64,000 bases of DNA, from contig OX442318.1 in the NCBI GenBank assembly GCA_949358305.1, positions 7,550,501 through 7,614,500 of the forward strand. Reading direction: 5' to 3'. Source of the DNA: Strigamia acuminata. Lineage: Eukaryota; Arthropoda; Chilopoda; Geophilomorpha; Linotaeniidae. Positions 12,244 through 23,200 of the stretch are shown here, piece by piece (within the stretch, counting starts at the first letter, position 1; each line of letters begins with the position of its first letter). The notes under the pieces are model-generated. The model searched no databases and was not told the origin of the DNA. It was given only the letters and a program-made list of their open reading frames with translations. The position numbers and the translations under genes are program-made.

Positions 12244-12429
12244 CAAAGATACGAGAGTTGCAAATCCGGAATGTGGCAATGGCATTTGTTTTCCATTTTA
12301 AAACCCAGACGATGATGTTATGCTAGTAATATGAATGTAATATGAATGTCTGAAGTAAATTTTTTACACGATTTTAATTTAAGCTGTAGAAAAATAAATT
12401 TAATTTCGTTTTTACATGATTTCTTTTGA

Positions 12430-12540
12430 TTTAACACGATTAAAAAGATTTACTTTTTAATTTAAATTTAAAAAAAAATTCCATTAACTGTAATTTTCGA
12501 CAAAATTATTATGGAATTTCCCTTTTTTGCCTCTTTTATA
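12430..12540 (-). repeat. Dispersed repeat related to 2510-2645 (inverted)
   Basis: Contains CCATTAACTGTAATTTTC next to an AT tract, the reverse complement of the sequence near 2570-2640. Non-coding. Confidence 0.45.
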
Positions 12541-12739
12541 CGGTTTTTTTCTTGAATATACTCGTATCTACAGTGTAAAGACAGAATTGGATGTACCGTA
12601 TAATACTTTTATACAAATTGATGCAGAAATCAATAAATATGCCGTAAACAAAAACTAAAAAATTGCCCACCGTAAACTTGATGAACAGAAAATACATTTT
12701 GTCTTCATCAACACTTCAGCGGCATTAATAGTGAGATTA

Positions 12740-13215
12740 CCAAGTTTTTGCAGACATTTTGCCACATTTTTGCAGACATTTTGCCACGTTTTGCAGTCAT
12801 TTTGCCACGTTTTTTACTACATTTTAGCACACATTTTCCCACGTTTTTGCAGACATTTTGCCACGTTTTGCAGTCATTTTACTACGTTTTTGCACACGTT
12901 TTGCCACATTTTAGCAAACATTTTACCACGTTTTTGAACACATTTTGCCACATTTTAGCACACATTTTGCCATGTTTTTGCACACATTTTACCACGTTTT
13001 TGCACACATTTCACCAAGTTTTTGCACTCATTTCACCACGTTTTTGCCCATATTATACCACTTTTTCGCACACAATTTACCATGTTTTTGCACACATTTT
13101 GCCATGTTTTGCAATCATTTCACCACGTTTCTGTGCATATTATACCACGTTTTTGTGCATATTATACCACTTTATTTGCACACATTTTTCCAAGTTTTTG
13201 CACTCATTTTAAATA
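12740..13215. repeat. Minisatellite, ~21-bp monomer, roughly 20 copies
   Basis: Degenerate tandem copies built on TTTTTGCACACATTTTGCCAC. The monomer length is close to a multiple of three, so all frames stay open and give spurious repetitive ORFs (HTFCHVF-type). This explains the overlapping long ORFs at 12731-13337. Confidence 0.85.
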
Positions 13216-13420
13216 ATTTTAAAAAATTTAAAAAGGTTTTTATTAAAATCTTTCTGGTGGTGGTCATCCAAGCGCAGGTGCAGCAAAGTGATGTCGCGTT
13301 ATTTGTTTTCTGTTTATCCCACATGGATATACTGTAGAACGTGGCATATGTCGTTAAATATTTTTTTAAAGGCGATAAATAAAAAGGCTGAAACTATGGA
13401 GTGAAATAAATATTGACCAT

Positions 13421-13482
13421 GGTGGCTGCGTGGTTAGGGTGTCCGATTACTGAGCTGAGTGAACGGGTTCGAATCCGCGACT
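13421..13482 (+). repeat. tRNA-like unit 1 (pol III box remnant)
   Basis: Contains an A-box-like GGCTGCGTGGTTAGGGTG and an exact B-box GGTTCGAATCC about 30 bases later. The acceptor stem is not convincing, so this is a tRNA-derived pseudogene or SINE head rather than a working tRNA gene. Confidence 0.5.
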
Positions 13483-13577
13483 ATAGCTTTGTCTTTTATT
13501 ATTAATTTTTTTCAGTCCAAAAAAGGATAATCAAAGTTTATAAGAGCTTTAACCTTATTTAGCCATTGTTATTCTAT

Positions 13578-13638
13578 GTAGCCGTGTGGTTAGGGTGCGT
13601 GGTTAGAGTGATTTGGGAACGGGTTCAAATCCGTCACT
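13578..13638 (+). repeat. tRNA-like unit 2
   Basis: TAGCCGTGTGGTTAGGGTG (A-box-like) followed by GGTTCAAATCC (B-box) at 13622-13632. The anticodon arm is degenerate. Confidence 0.5.
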
Positions 13639-13730
13639 AGTTTTGCTTAGAGAAATTTATTTTTTCAGTTGAAAAATGCAAAATTCAAGTTTATAAGGCT
13701 CAAACTAAGCGACTCTGCTAAAAAGCACCG

Positions 13731-13806
13731 GTGGGAGCCGGTGGGAGGATACCCATTGCGCCGGCATTGCCGGGCGCGTCGCGGGTTCGCCTCCCCGAGT
13801 CGCTCA
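13731..13806 (+). repeat. tRNA-like unit 3 (diverged)
   Basis: GGTGGGAGGATACCC with a later CGGGTTCGCCTCCCCGAG gives a T-arm-like hairpin. It is the most GC-rich and most diverged member of the cluster. Confidence 0.35.
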
Positions 13807-13885
13807 CCACGTTGGTCAACTTTTTTTTCAGTTGTTTTTTTCATTTTGCAAAATCGGGGGATACATGGGTTTTTCTACTATTTTT

Positions 13886-14032
13886 GTATTTTTGAGGTTT
13901 TTCTAGTCTAGTCTTTTAGTATTTTTGAGGTTTTTCTAGTCTACCGTAGTCTTTTAGTACTCCTATTTTTGAGGTTTAGTCTAGTCTTTTAGTATTTTTG
14001 AGGTTTTTCTAGTCTAGTCTTTTAGTATTCTT
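13886..14032. repeat. Short tandem repeat, ~33-bp unit, four copies
   Basis: Units share TTTTTGAGGTTTTTCTAG followed by TCTAGTCTTTTAGTA, between tRNA-like units 3 and 4. Copies differ by small indels. Confidence 0.75.
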
Positions 14033-14098
14033 TTACATGTTTATTCGCATTTAAACTATAAGTATAAGTTTTAAGAAAATTATAACATAACAGATATT

Positions 14099-14174
14099 GT
14101 AGCTATGTGGTATCTTCTTCGTGTGTTGTGGTGGTGGCTTTGGACTCCGAACTCGTGGGTTCGAATCCCCGATG
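14099..14174 (+). repeat. tRNA-like unit 4
   Basis: TAGCTATGTGG (A-box-like) and GGTTCGAATCC (B-box, about 14158-14168), with a 5' extension and a loose middle. Last plus-strand member of the cluster. Confidence 0.5.
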
Positions 14175-14239
14175 GAATCTATTCTTAATTTTAATTTTAA
14201 TTTTTTTTAAATTTTAATTTTTTTTTTTTAAATCCTCTA

Positions 14240-14318
14240 GATTGGTCGGGATTCGAACCCGAACACATGTCCGTCGTTAAGTTTCAAAATACTAGACATT
14301 TAACCTCGAAGCTACTGC
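14240..14318 (-). repeat. tRNA-like unit 5 (minus strand)
   Basis: On the minus strand it reads TAGCTTCGAGGTTAAATG, then GGGTTCGAATCCC, an intact B-box with a good 5-bp T-arm. It faces unit 4, so the cluster is convergent. Confidence 0.5.
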
Positions 14319-14440
14319 TTCTTGTTGTTATCCTTATGTCTAATTGCCTTCTTATAGAGTTAAGAGAGAAAATTACTAGAAAAGAATAACACAAATTAGA
14401 CCTGAATAAAATCAGCAGAATTTTTTTTTACTTAAATTTA

Positions 14441-14518
14441 TCCATCTCTGGATTTGAACACAGACAAATGTTCTTCATTTATTTTACCTAACCAGCCATC
14501 ATACCTCTGAGCCACCAC
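14441..14518 (-). repeat. tRNA-like unit 6 (minus strand)
   Basis: The minus strand reads GTGGCTCAGAGGTATGATGG (close to the A-box consensus) and GTTCAAATCC. Confidence 0.5.
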
Positions 14519-14629
14519 TCCTTCTTATCCAACTACTGCTTAATTCTCTTACTTACAGATTGCGCACTGACATAATTGATTGAAAATTAAGAGATAGAAA
14601 ATGTTTAAAAATAATTTTCTTCGTCATCT

Positions 14630-14716
14630 GAATTGCTCTGGATTCGAACTAGAGACTTTGAATGCTCGTGTCCACTCAAGATAATACTGGAAACGCATCG
14701 CAAGAGCCACCGCTCC
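14630..14716 (-). repeat. tRNA-like unit 7 (minus strand)
   Basis: The minus strand reads GCGGTGGCTCTTGCGATGCG and, after a long variable-arm-like middle, AGTTCGAATCC. Confidence 0.5.
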
Positions 14717-14807
14717 CCACTCTAACTCATTCCTTAACACCTGTACTTAAGCAAGGAAAGACTTAAGCAAGGAAAGAAAACGAAAAAGAAAAGAAAAATT
14801 TAAACAT

Positions 14808-14878
14808 CAACTCAGGATCGAACACGCAACATCTAACTCCGAAAGCCAAAGCTAAACCTAATGAACAACGAGCCCCAC
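14808..14878 (-). repeat. tRNA-like unit 8 (minus strand, diverged)
   Basis: The minus strand has a CTTTGGCTTTCGGAGTT core and a B-box relative GTTCGATCC. It is the weakest of the minus-strand members. Confidence 0.35.
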
Positions 14879-14879
14879 A

Positions 14880-15660
14880 GTCACAGTGGCTTAGAAATGA
14901 GTATTTTAACCTTAGAAACTACAAAGTATCAGCTGTCATACATCCCAATGTTTGCAACATTTACCGTTTAAGCCAATTTTTATTGAAATCTGGTCGTAAA
15001 TATGAGGTTTGAATAAGAATAATAAAATTTTAGAAATAAAAATGAAATCTTTTTATATTTTTTTTGATTTGTCTATTTTTGTTTCCCCCTTTAGACACGA
15101 GTTGGTTTTACGTCTATTTCACACTTTTGCTATTGCCACTACCGTGATCTTCAAATGTTTTAATGGAAGTGATAAAACCAACGCAAGAATATCTGCTTTG
15201 GTCATCAGGTTTGGCTTCGGTGATCAAAAGAGATAAAGCCATTTTCCATTTGTCGCACATGTGAATTCTCTTTTTGAACTTCAATGTAATCACCCGCAGC
15301 CCAAACATGTTCGTAGTCACAAATATTATGTTTAAGAAGGAGAAGATTTTTACATGTCTTAAGCATGTTTTTGGCACTTTTTAAAATTTGCCAAAAAAGC
15401 AAAGGCTAATGTATGGAGAAATGGCCAAAATGGTGGCGGTGTTACCTATTTTTCCGGTTGTTTCTTCTCTTCGGTGTTGTTTAACACGTCAGATTTGTTT
15501 CACCGTTGTTGAAAATTCAGCACGCCAGTATAAAAATTGGGATGTTTAAAATCTTGCAAAATTTTTTGTGTACCGTACATCAAATTTCAAATAAATATAA
15601 AACGAGAGCAAACCAAACCGAAATGTTACTATTGAGAATATCTATAATTTCTTGATTAGA
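14880..15660. other. Non-coding stretch, nothing recognised
   Basis: AT-rich; short ORFs on both strands near 15009-15402 lack any domain or splice support. Confidence 0.45.
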
Positions 15661-15667
15661 ATCGAAA

Positions 15668-16167
15668 ATGCAGACGTTAACGGAAATGGCGATTGAAATT
15701 CTTTTCGGCTGTATCGTTCGAAGGAACGTTGAGAAAATGGACCTTTAAAGCATTGTTTTATTTCATCTCAACAGAATTTCAAAAGTTTAGTCAGTATTCA
15801 ACAAAATTCCACTATTATTACAAGATTTCAAAGGGAGTGAATGGGTGCTGACATGTACCAAAGTTTGCAGAATCAGCATCTATTCGCACGTTTTGACCTT
15901 CAAAATGCTGCACAGTTTGACGAAATTCAAGGCGTTGGCCTACTTGTATGCTCACATGAAGACACCATTGAGCGGGAGTGTCCCATCGATGACAGAAATG
16001 ACGTGTTTGATCGACTCAGTTTGGAGAATTTAGTTGAATTTTCTATGGGCGGTCCATTAGATGTTTGGTATTCTTCAGGTCATTTTTTCCGGGATTTGGA
16101 TATGTGTCCAAATCTGAAGACGCTTAAACTTAGCTCGCGTGCTACTTTATTGCTGAAACCGTATTAA
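15668..16167 (+). pseudogene. Broken F-box-like gene remnant (tentative)
   Basis: An ATG at 15668 opens MQTLTEMAIEILFGCIV, which has the look of an F-box start, but a stop follows after 26 codons (15746-15748). Further similar-looking coding sequence continues in other frames through about 15760-15840 and then in an ORF from 15841 to 16167 with Leu-rich text such as LENLVEFSMGGP and CPNLKTLKLSS, as in LRR-type F-box proteins. No GT-AG intron cleanly repairs the breaks, so I call it a decayed copy. The family assignment rests on general pattern only and could be wrong. Confidence 0.3.
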
Positions 16168-16205
16168 CATGTTATTAGGGTTTTAGCAATAAAGTAGCAC
16201 GCGAG
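16134..16205. repeat. Near-perfect 27-bp stem hairpin, 18-nt loop
   Basis: The arm 16134-16160 (starting CTCGCGTGCTACTTTATTG) pairs with 16179-16205 (ending AAAGTAGCACGCGAG) with one G-U wobble and no other mismatch. The loop is 16161-16178. The 5' arm is the end of the F-box-like remnant and the 3' arm is its inverted copy. The size suits a pre-miRNA or a small foldback. Confidence 0.8.
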
Positions 16206-17228
16206 TTTTCCGAGTTGATGGCGAAGAAGAAACTCAGAAGTTTGGTATTCTGCAGATCTTAATACAATAAGCACAAATAACGTCTAACGAGTCGTCAGGA
16301 GACGTGTGCCGTGTTCTTCGCTCGCGAGCCGGAAAAAACAAATGAAAAAACTAAGCGAAAGACAAAAATGCAAAGTAGCAAATGCCTTATCATCTAATTT
16401 GAATAACCAATTAAAACTCACAGAAATTTCAAGAAAAAACGTCAGTTGCTCGCGTGCTGGCATCTGATGATAAACATTTAAAAAAAAATCTCAAGAGAGT
16501 TGCTAACGTTTCCTTTTAAGCCCAAACGAAGGACTTGTCCATTGTCGAAATGAAAACGAAAAATGAGAAAAATGAGAACTTCGTTGAACATTTTTATTGC
16601 GAGAGTGCGCCACCTACGGAGCCATACCTGAAAACCCGGTGAAAACGAAATAAAAATAAAAATTTATTTCTTTATTTCAAGTTCCTATGAAACAAATAAA
16701 TGTACACAGCATAAAATGTGTGCAAATAAATTCTAATTTTATTATTACTGCAAATTACCACCAAATATTTACATTATTATTTGTTTGTTGTTTATTAATT
16801 TCCATCAAGAGGCAATCTGTCGCTAAAGGTCCAACATTTATCATCTTGATTGGTTTCTTGTCTCGTTGATAATCTATTGAAGAAACCACGGAGCAAAGTA
16901 CTTGAACCTGACCAATAGATAGATTTCACAAATAAAAACTTACGCGTTGGTATGGCTCGACTCTATTTTTGAAGCATCCATCAAAATAAAATAAAAAAAA
17001 TATTTCTCTAAAAAATATTTTCTAAGAAATATTTCTCAAAAAATTTAATAAAATATTTTTTTGCTCTAATTTGTACACTTTTCCACGCATTGGCGTCACA
17101 TTTTGCCCTTTTGCCTTCGTGTTGGATTCAGTTCATTGCAGAAAAAAAGTTGATAAACTTAAATACGCCGAAAATAATCACAGAAAACTGATCAGATTGC
17201 TCTCTCAAACTTGTGATTTCAAGTCGAT
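16206..17228. other. Non-coding stretch, nothing recognised
   Basis: AT-rich with a small self-complementary AT block around 16995-17040 (copies of AAATATTTCT and its complement). No supported gene. Confidence 0.45.
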
Positions 17229-20200
17229 ATGCAGGCTGTCATCATTGTCATCATTATTTCAATTCCTCAGTTTGGTAAGCCTCGTTTAATTATTTTAAAA
17301 CTACGAAAAAAAATTATTATCAACTGAGTTTTGTCTTCAGGAAAATGTGTAGTGAGGCCTGGATTTGCCTGGATGCTTGGAACGCCACAACTAAACCTGA
17401 CAGATGAAATACCGACATCGGACATGGAAATTCCTTCCTACATCACTGCACAGCACTGTTGCAAAGTTGGCGAGTCACTTATCCGCAAAGTGAACACCTG
17501 TCAAGAACCCAGTGTGAGTGACACATTTTTTATTTATCCCATTCGCGATGATCTAACTCAGGGGTCGGCAACCTGCGGCTCGCGAGCCGCATGCGGCTCT
17601 TTCGATGCCAAGGCGCGGCTCTCCAAGCTGCGGCGTCGCTAAAACGTGCGTCGCTAAAATGAAGTACATTCATATAACTGGAAGAATGTACTTCACTTTA
17701 GCAACGCCCGTTTTAGCGACGCCGTTTTTTAATCTAATTAAACCTAACCTGACCTGACCTAACCTAAACAAACTAACCTGACCTAAACTAACCTAACCTA
17801 GCTGAATTTAGCAGCTGAAACACGGCGTCGCTAAAGTAATATACCGTACCGCCCCGTTTAAACGCCCGGGTTCAATAAAGCGCCGGTCCCGTTTTAGCGC
17901 CGGGCAGTCATCGGCGGTTCAATGAATTGGCGCCGGCTCCGAATAAGCGCCGGGTCTCCAAAAATTACCCCTTTTTGTAAAAAATCGATGATTTTTGCCG
18001 AAAAATCGCCATTTTTTGCGAAAAATCGGCGAATTTTCGGTTTTGCGCCGGGTTCAATTTAGCGCCGGGTTTCAAATTTGCGCCGGGGAAGCGGCTGAAA
18101 AAAAAATTAAACGCCCGGGCGTTTAAACGGTGGCTCTTTAAAAACTGGGAAATTATGTACATTTTAACTTTTGGCTCTTCTGTCTCAAAAGGTTGCCGAC
18201 CCCTGATCTAACTGGTTGATGGACATGGCAATCATTTTTTTAACCTCTTGAATCGGTCTCTCGCTACGGTTGGACTGAGGACGAAAAGCCGTTTCTAATC
18301 CACGCAATTTTCATGTCGAACATCATGCTTGCGCAGGCCAAAATGTTATACAATATTTTGGCCTGCTCTAGTAGTTCTACATTGTAGGTTGTTGCGTTCC
18401 TGGATGTTCCCAAAATTATAATAATAATAATTGCACAGAATATTAATCTAATTCAATGCAAAAGGTCCCGGTATTCAACCTGTGGAAAGCAGTTGAATGC
18501 CGTAAAAGGTCTTCTATCGGGTTTGGCAGTTAAGTTGGTGTCTAGGGGTTTTTTGGCTGTTGGTTTTGTGTCTAGGGGTTCTTTTGGTAGCAAATGCAAT
18601 AATAACAAGTAAGTTAAAAAAGGATAAACAGTTTTATTAATGTTAAAATTAAGGAGTAATATGAATACAAGGGATAAATAAATAATTAAGTGAATATTGC
18701 TAAAGTTAAACAAGGAAAGAAGAGAAAGGCGCGAGAACAATGGAATTGTTCGCGCGCGCGGAAACAATAGGTTGAGAAAATGGCGGCAACGAATCGCCGT
18801 GAAAATTGGTGCAAATGCACACAACCGGGCGCGGAATCGTGAGATTTCGCGATGTGATTCGGCTGTGGAGCCAGAATCGTGGCCAGCTAAATAGCCAGGC
18901 CGGGGTGGAGAATACGAGGTGTGAACCCTCGAGTCGAAACGGGAAATTCTCCGTTGAAAACTCACGAGTCCAACTGGCGTAGTTCGCACTGTCGAATTCG
19001 GTTTTCAGGTGTCCGCTTCTTCTCGGCAAATTACCGTCGTCAGTAGGTCGAGCGTCGAGGTTTCGTCGGCTTTCGCGCGTCGTCCCTCGTCAACTCGGCG
19101 GCTGGCTGGCGTCGATCTTCAACGTATATCACTCGAATTACCGTCGTCGGTGGCTAGCGTCGAGGTTTCGTCGGCTTGGCGCGCGTCGTCCCTCGTCAGC
19201 TTGGCGTCTTCCAGGCGTCGGTCTACGATGGCGTGTATACGTTTATCTTCGGGCGGCGGCGGAAACAACGGTTGCTCGGTCCGTTGCACGTCGACTTCGT
19301 CGTCCGGGAAGGAGTCACTTGATGCGGATGGGCATCAAGCAAATCAGTTGAATCTTTGCAATATCTCACGGATCACGGACAAAACAGTGTTTTTGGTTTG
19401 AACAAAGCTGTGTCGGTGTGAACGGTGTGAGGAGGAGGCAAAGAGTGAGTAATAAACGAATTTATTACTCAAACTTTGGCCGGAAAATCGGCCGAGTGCG
19501 CATGCGTGGCATGCACCTGGCACACTTCGTGCCCAGCAACGGTGCAAATTAGGAGCTGGCCATAGCAACCCCCCAATTTGGCAGTTAGGTTGCCATGGCA
19601 GTCCTAACGGCTTCTGTTTAACAGCCGAAAGCACTTGGCAATTGCAAATAAAATGAGTATTTTATTTGCACAAGCAAGCAAAAAATATGTAATTATTTTA
19701 ACAAATAATTCATTAAAAACACTAAAATAAATTGATTCCTTAAATTACCAATTTCTATTATTTCTAAATAATTAAAGGGACTGTAAAACAATTTATTTAA
19801 CACATTAAATAGATTAAATTATTAATTTCTTATACTCCAAATATTCCAAATAAAAGGAACATTTGAGATCACAACACTTCCCCCCAATTAAAATCAAACA
19901 TTTTTAATTTAAAAGGATGGAATATAGTGGGTTCTGATCACAAATTGTTCAAATAATTAAATTATTAACAAATTTGATTGTAATAAGATTTACGAATTTT
20001 CAAATGGAGGTTAGAACATGGAATAAAATAATTTAGTAGTGAAGAATTAGTTATTTTCTAGGCTAAAACTGAATTTCAACTAAAATTATTGGTAGTCACT
20101 ACAGTAGTGCATTAAATAATTCGAATAACAATTTGATTTTCAAGAAAAAGTTATGCAAACGATTAAATACGTAAAAAACAATGATATTAAAAATTTTAAC

Positions 20201-23200
20201 ATAAAAAGTTATTTAGTGGCATTGAATCCAATAAATATTGCCGATTGGTAACTCTGGGGTTAAAGGAGTCGGCAATCGAGGTAAGCTCATGTCTGTTGTC
20301 TTGTCTCGAAGGTTTTCCCTCTCGAGGACAAGTTCAAACGGACGGCCGGTATACGGCCCAAAAATTAAATCTGTGTTGTCGTGCAACCACTCACTTCTAA
20401 TTGAGCAAAAGTTGACGTTATCTTCAAACGTTATTTCGTTATTTTCTCGGGGCATTTTCGGCTTTTTTCTAACTTTTGTTAGCCGCTGATAATGAATCCA
20501 CGGCTGCTTTGCCTCGATGTGGCGTTCTGAGCGCTCTTGATCTTCGTACCCGAGATTAACTGAATTTTCTTGCAGCATCCTCATGTGTGGTTGCAGTCTT
20601 GAGTAGGTTTTTCGTAATTGGCGGTAAATTGTCAATTCTTCTTGATCTTCCAACTGTTTTGAGGGAATTGAACAAGGTTTCGCCGGTGACGGCGGTTTTG
20701 TCCGTGATGGACGTCTCTTTTTCGGAGACTGTCGAGACAGGGGAGGTGCGAAGACGTGTGTTTCGTAATTTGGTCTTGTCGCCAATGCGTCTTGTGCATC
20801 ATGCGCTAGTCGGTTGACCAAGCGATTTTTTCGCTGATGAAATGTCTTTGGCCTGGCGCCCGAGCTGGCATAATCGACAGTCCGTAGGATGGGTCCGCTG
20901 GAATTGGGTCTTGACGTTGAAGTCGGCGAGTTGATGGGCACTGCTTGTATTGTCGGAAATTGTCCTGAAGTCTTTGCTGCCTTTTTGATTGTTTTTACAG
21001 CAACACCAGCAGCAGGATTCAATGTTGATGAAGGTTTTGTCTTCTTCTTGACCAAGGAAACCGGCATTTCTTCTGGTTGAACTGATTCGAGCTCCGTTTG
21101 GTAGGTATCTCCTCGTTCATCTTGTTCATTCAGCAGTTTGACCAACTCGGCCGAATGTTTGGAAATCGAAGCTGGTGGAGACTTCTTTTTTAGCGTTGGC
21201 GAAACTGGTGTCTCTACTGATTGAATCGCTGGGAGTACATGCTTGTGAGCGATCTTCCGTGGCTTCCGCTTCTTGTGAAGTTGGATGGCCGATTCGGCCA
21301 AGTGTTTGTTACTAACAAGTACAAGTTCTTGCTGTATGGTCGACGAATCTAGGAGAATGGACCTCCAGTAGTCTAAAAAATTATCTTGGTTACCAGTATT
21401 CATCGGGGGTGTCCAGAGACATATTGCGTCTGCGAGGGCAATTCGGTTGCTTGTGGCGGTGCTCCGAGTTAAAATGCTGCAAAGTCCCGCGACCAATAAT
21501 TGTTGTAAAGCGGAGAGTTGAATGTCCAGGGCATTGGTTGGCTCCATGTCGCGCAGATGACTGATTATACGCTGCCAATTTTGAATGGTTTTGCCAATTT
21601 GAGTCCTTTGATACTCATTCAGGTCTTCCATCAAAATATCTTGTGTGTCACGAGGCAATACTTCAAAACTGGACTTCGTCACGTCATAATTTTGGTCAAA
21701 CAATCGGCTTTGAGTCAAAGAAACTGTTTCAAATTTCTCAGCCGGAAATTGAGATTTTGGAGTGCTTGGTTTTGGATACACAGAGGTTGTGATGGATTTA
21801 CTAGCAATAGATACTTCTTGTGCATTCGGGCGTGTTAACACTGGGGTCAAATGGGTAATTGGTTTCTCCAAATTTTCAACTTGCATTAACACTGGGGTTG
21901 AATTGATAATTGTCTTTTCCCAATTTTCAACTTGCATTAACACTGGGGTAAAATTGATAATTGACTTTTCCCAATTCTCAACTTGTGTGGCCCAATCCAT
22001 AGCCGTTTGGTCGGCTGTCTGTGACAATTCCAAGGGATAATCTTTTTTGATTTTTGCCGCTGTTGGCACGGAATTAATATTTTCCAACGAGACGATTGGT
22101 GTTGGAGTGGCGGAGATCGGCGCATCACAGGCTGAGGCATAAATTTCTGCCGGTGGTGATGTGTCAGTCTCTGCGTCCCATCGTTTCTCTGCTTTGCTGA
22201 GAGGCTTTTCCTTTGCAATTGTTCCATGTGGCTCACACACTTCTACGTCTTCATCCCGCTCATCAGAATTTTCATCGGAATTTTTATCAGGCTGTGGAAC
22301 TTGGTGATATGACGTTTCGTATCGTTGTTGTTTAGTGAGCTCACCAAATTCACAAATTTTTCTTTCAGATTGACATTTGGGATGGTCTTTTTTATCAATA
22401 AAGGTAAATTTTGGTTGCGCACCCTTATTTATTTTAGATGCATCAAACGACCTTTTTGTAAAAAGCTTTTTAGGCTTACATTTATCTTCAGCCACGTGTT
22501 TAGCTAACACTACATTGGTATTACCAATTGTTGAGCCGGTTTCTCTTTCGGCTTTCACTTTAACTTTGAGATCGACTTCATTCATCGAGTCAACAATGGT
22601 AAGTCGAGTATGAGAATGAGAAGTTTTTGTAGAACAATGAGGATTCTGCACGTGATTAATGTTTTTTGCCGGTTTCTCGGCAAATGTAGTTGCACTTGAT
22701 CTCTCGAAAGTTTGTTCTCGGTATTCAAATGTTTTTTCAATCTCTTCAGTCGCGTTGTAAATTGGGGTCCAATCTGATGGTGAAGATGCACATGTTTGAG
22801 GACGACTTTGTTGTCCCCCCACCTTAGGTGAACGCGTTGACTGTTCATGGCTGAAAGCGGAATTTTCACGTCTTGATTGATATGGCGGAGAACAATTACT
22901 ACTTTTTTCGCATTCCTTCTTTGGTGGATTAATATATGTTGGTGAACCGTAATGTGATTGAGAGTCATTGAAATTATTTCTAAGATCTGAATTTTTGCAG
23001 AAGTTGCTAGATAATTTCGCACTTTGTTCACAATTTTTTGAGTCTATGTTATTCAATATTTCATAATTTGAAGTGTTCCATTTTTTACAGTCAGAAGCTT
23101 CCATCGTTGAACTTCTTTTCATTTGAAATTTTCGTTCATCATTACTGGACGCACAGAACGAACGATTATTGTCAGTAGTTGCAAGATTAACCATTTTAGG

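Larger units (their letters stand above)
17559..18205. mobile_element. Non-autonomous hAT-type element with 8-bp target duplication
   Basis: Ends are CAGGGGTCGGCAACCT and its inverse AGGTTGCCGACCCCTG. The flanking 8 bp ATCTAACT are identical on both sides (17551-17558 and 18206-18213), the signature of hAT transposition. The 647-bp interior has no transposase. It contains a foldback, a TTAGG-like tract and a second nested inverted-repeat block. It lies in intron 2 of the secreted-protein gene. Confidence 0.9.

Noticed and set aside
12731-13337. Overlapping ORFs of 60-150 codons with Phe/His-rich repeats
   Set aside because: They arise from a ~21-bp minisatellite that stays open in several frames.
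13421-13482. Functional tRNA gene
   Set aside because: B-box is good, but the acceptor and anticodon stems do not pair well.
19009-19401. 130-codon ORF present in both LTRs (also 24946-25338)
   Set aside because: Lies within the LTR, is antisense to the element and identical only because the LTRs are young; Ser/Arg-rich composition.
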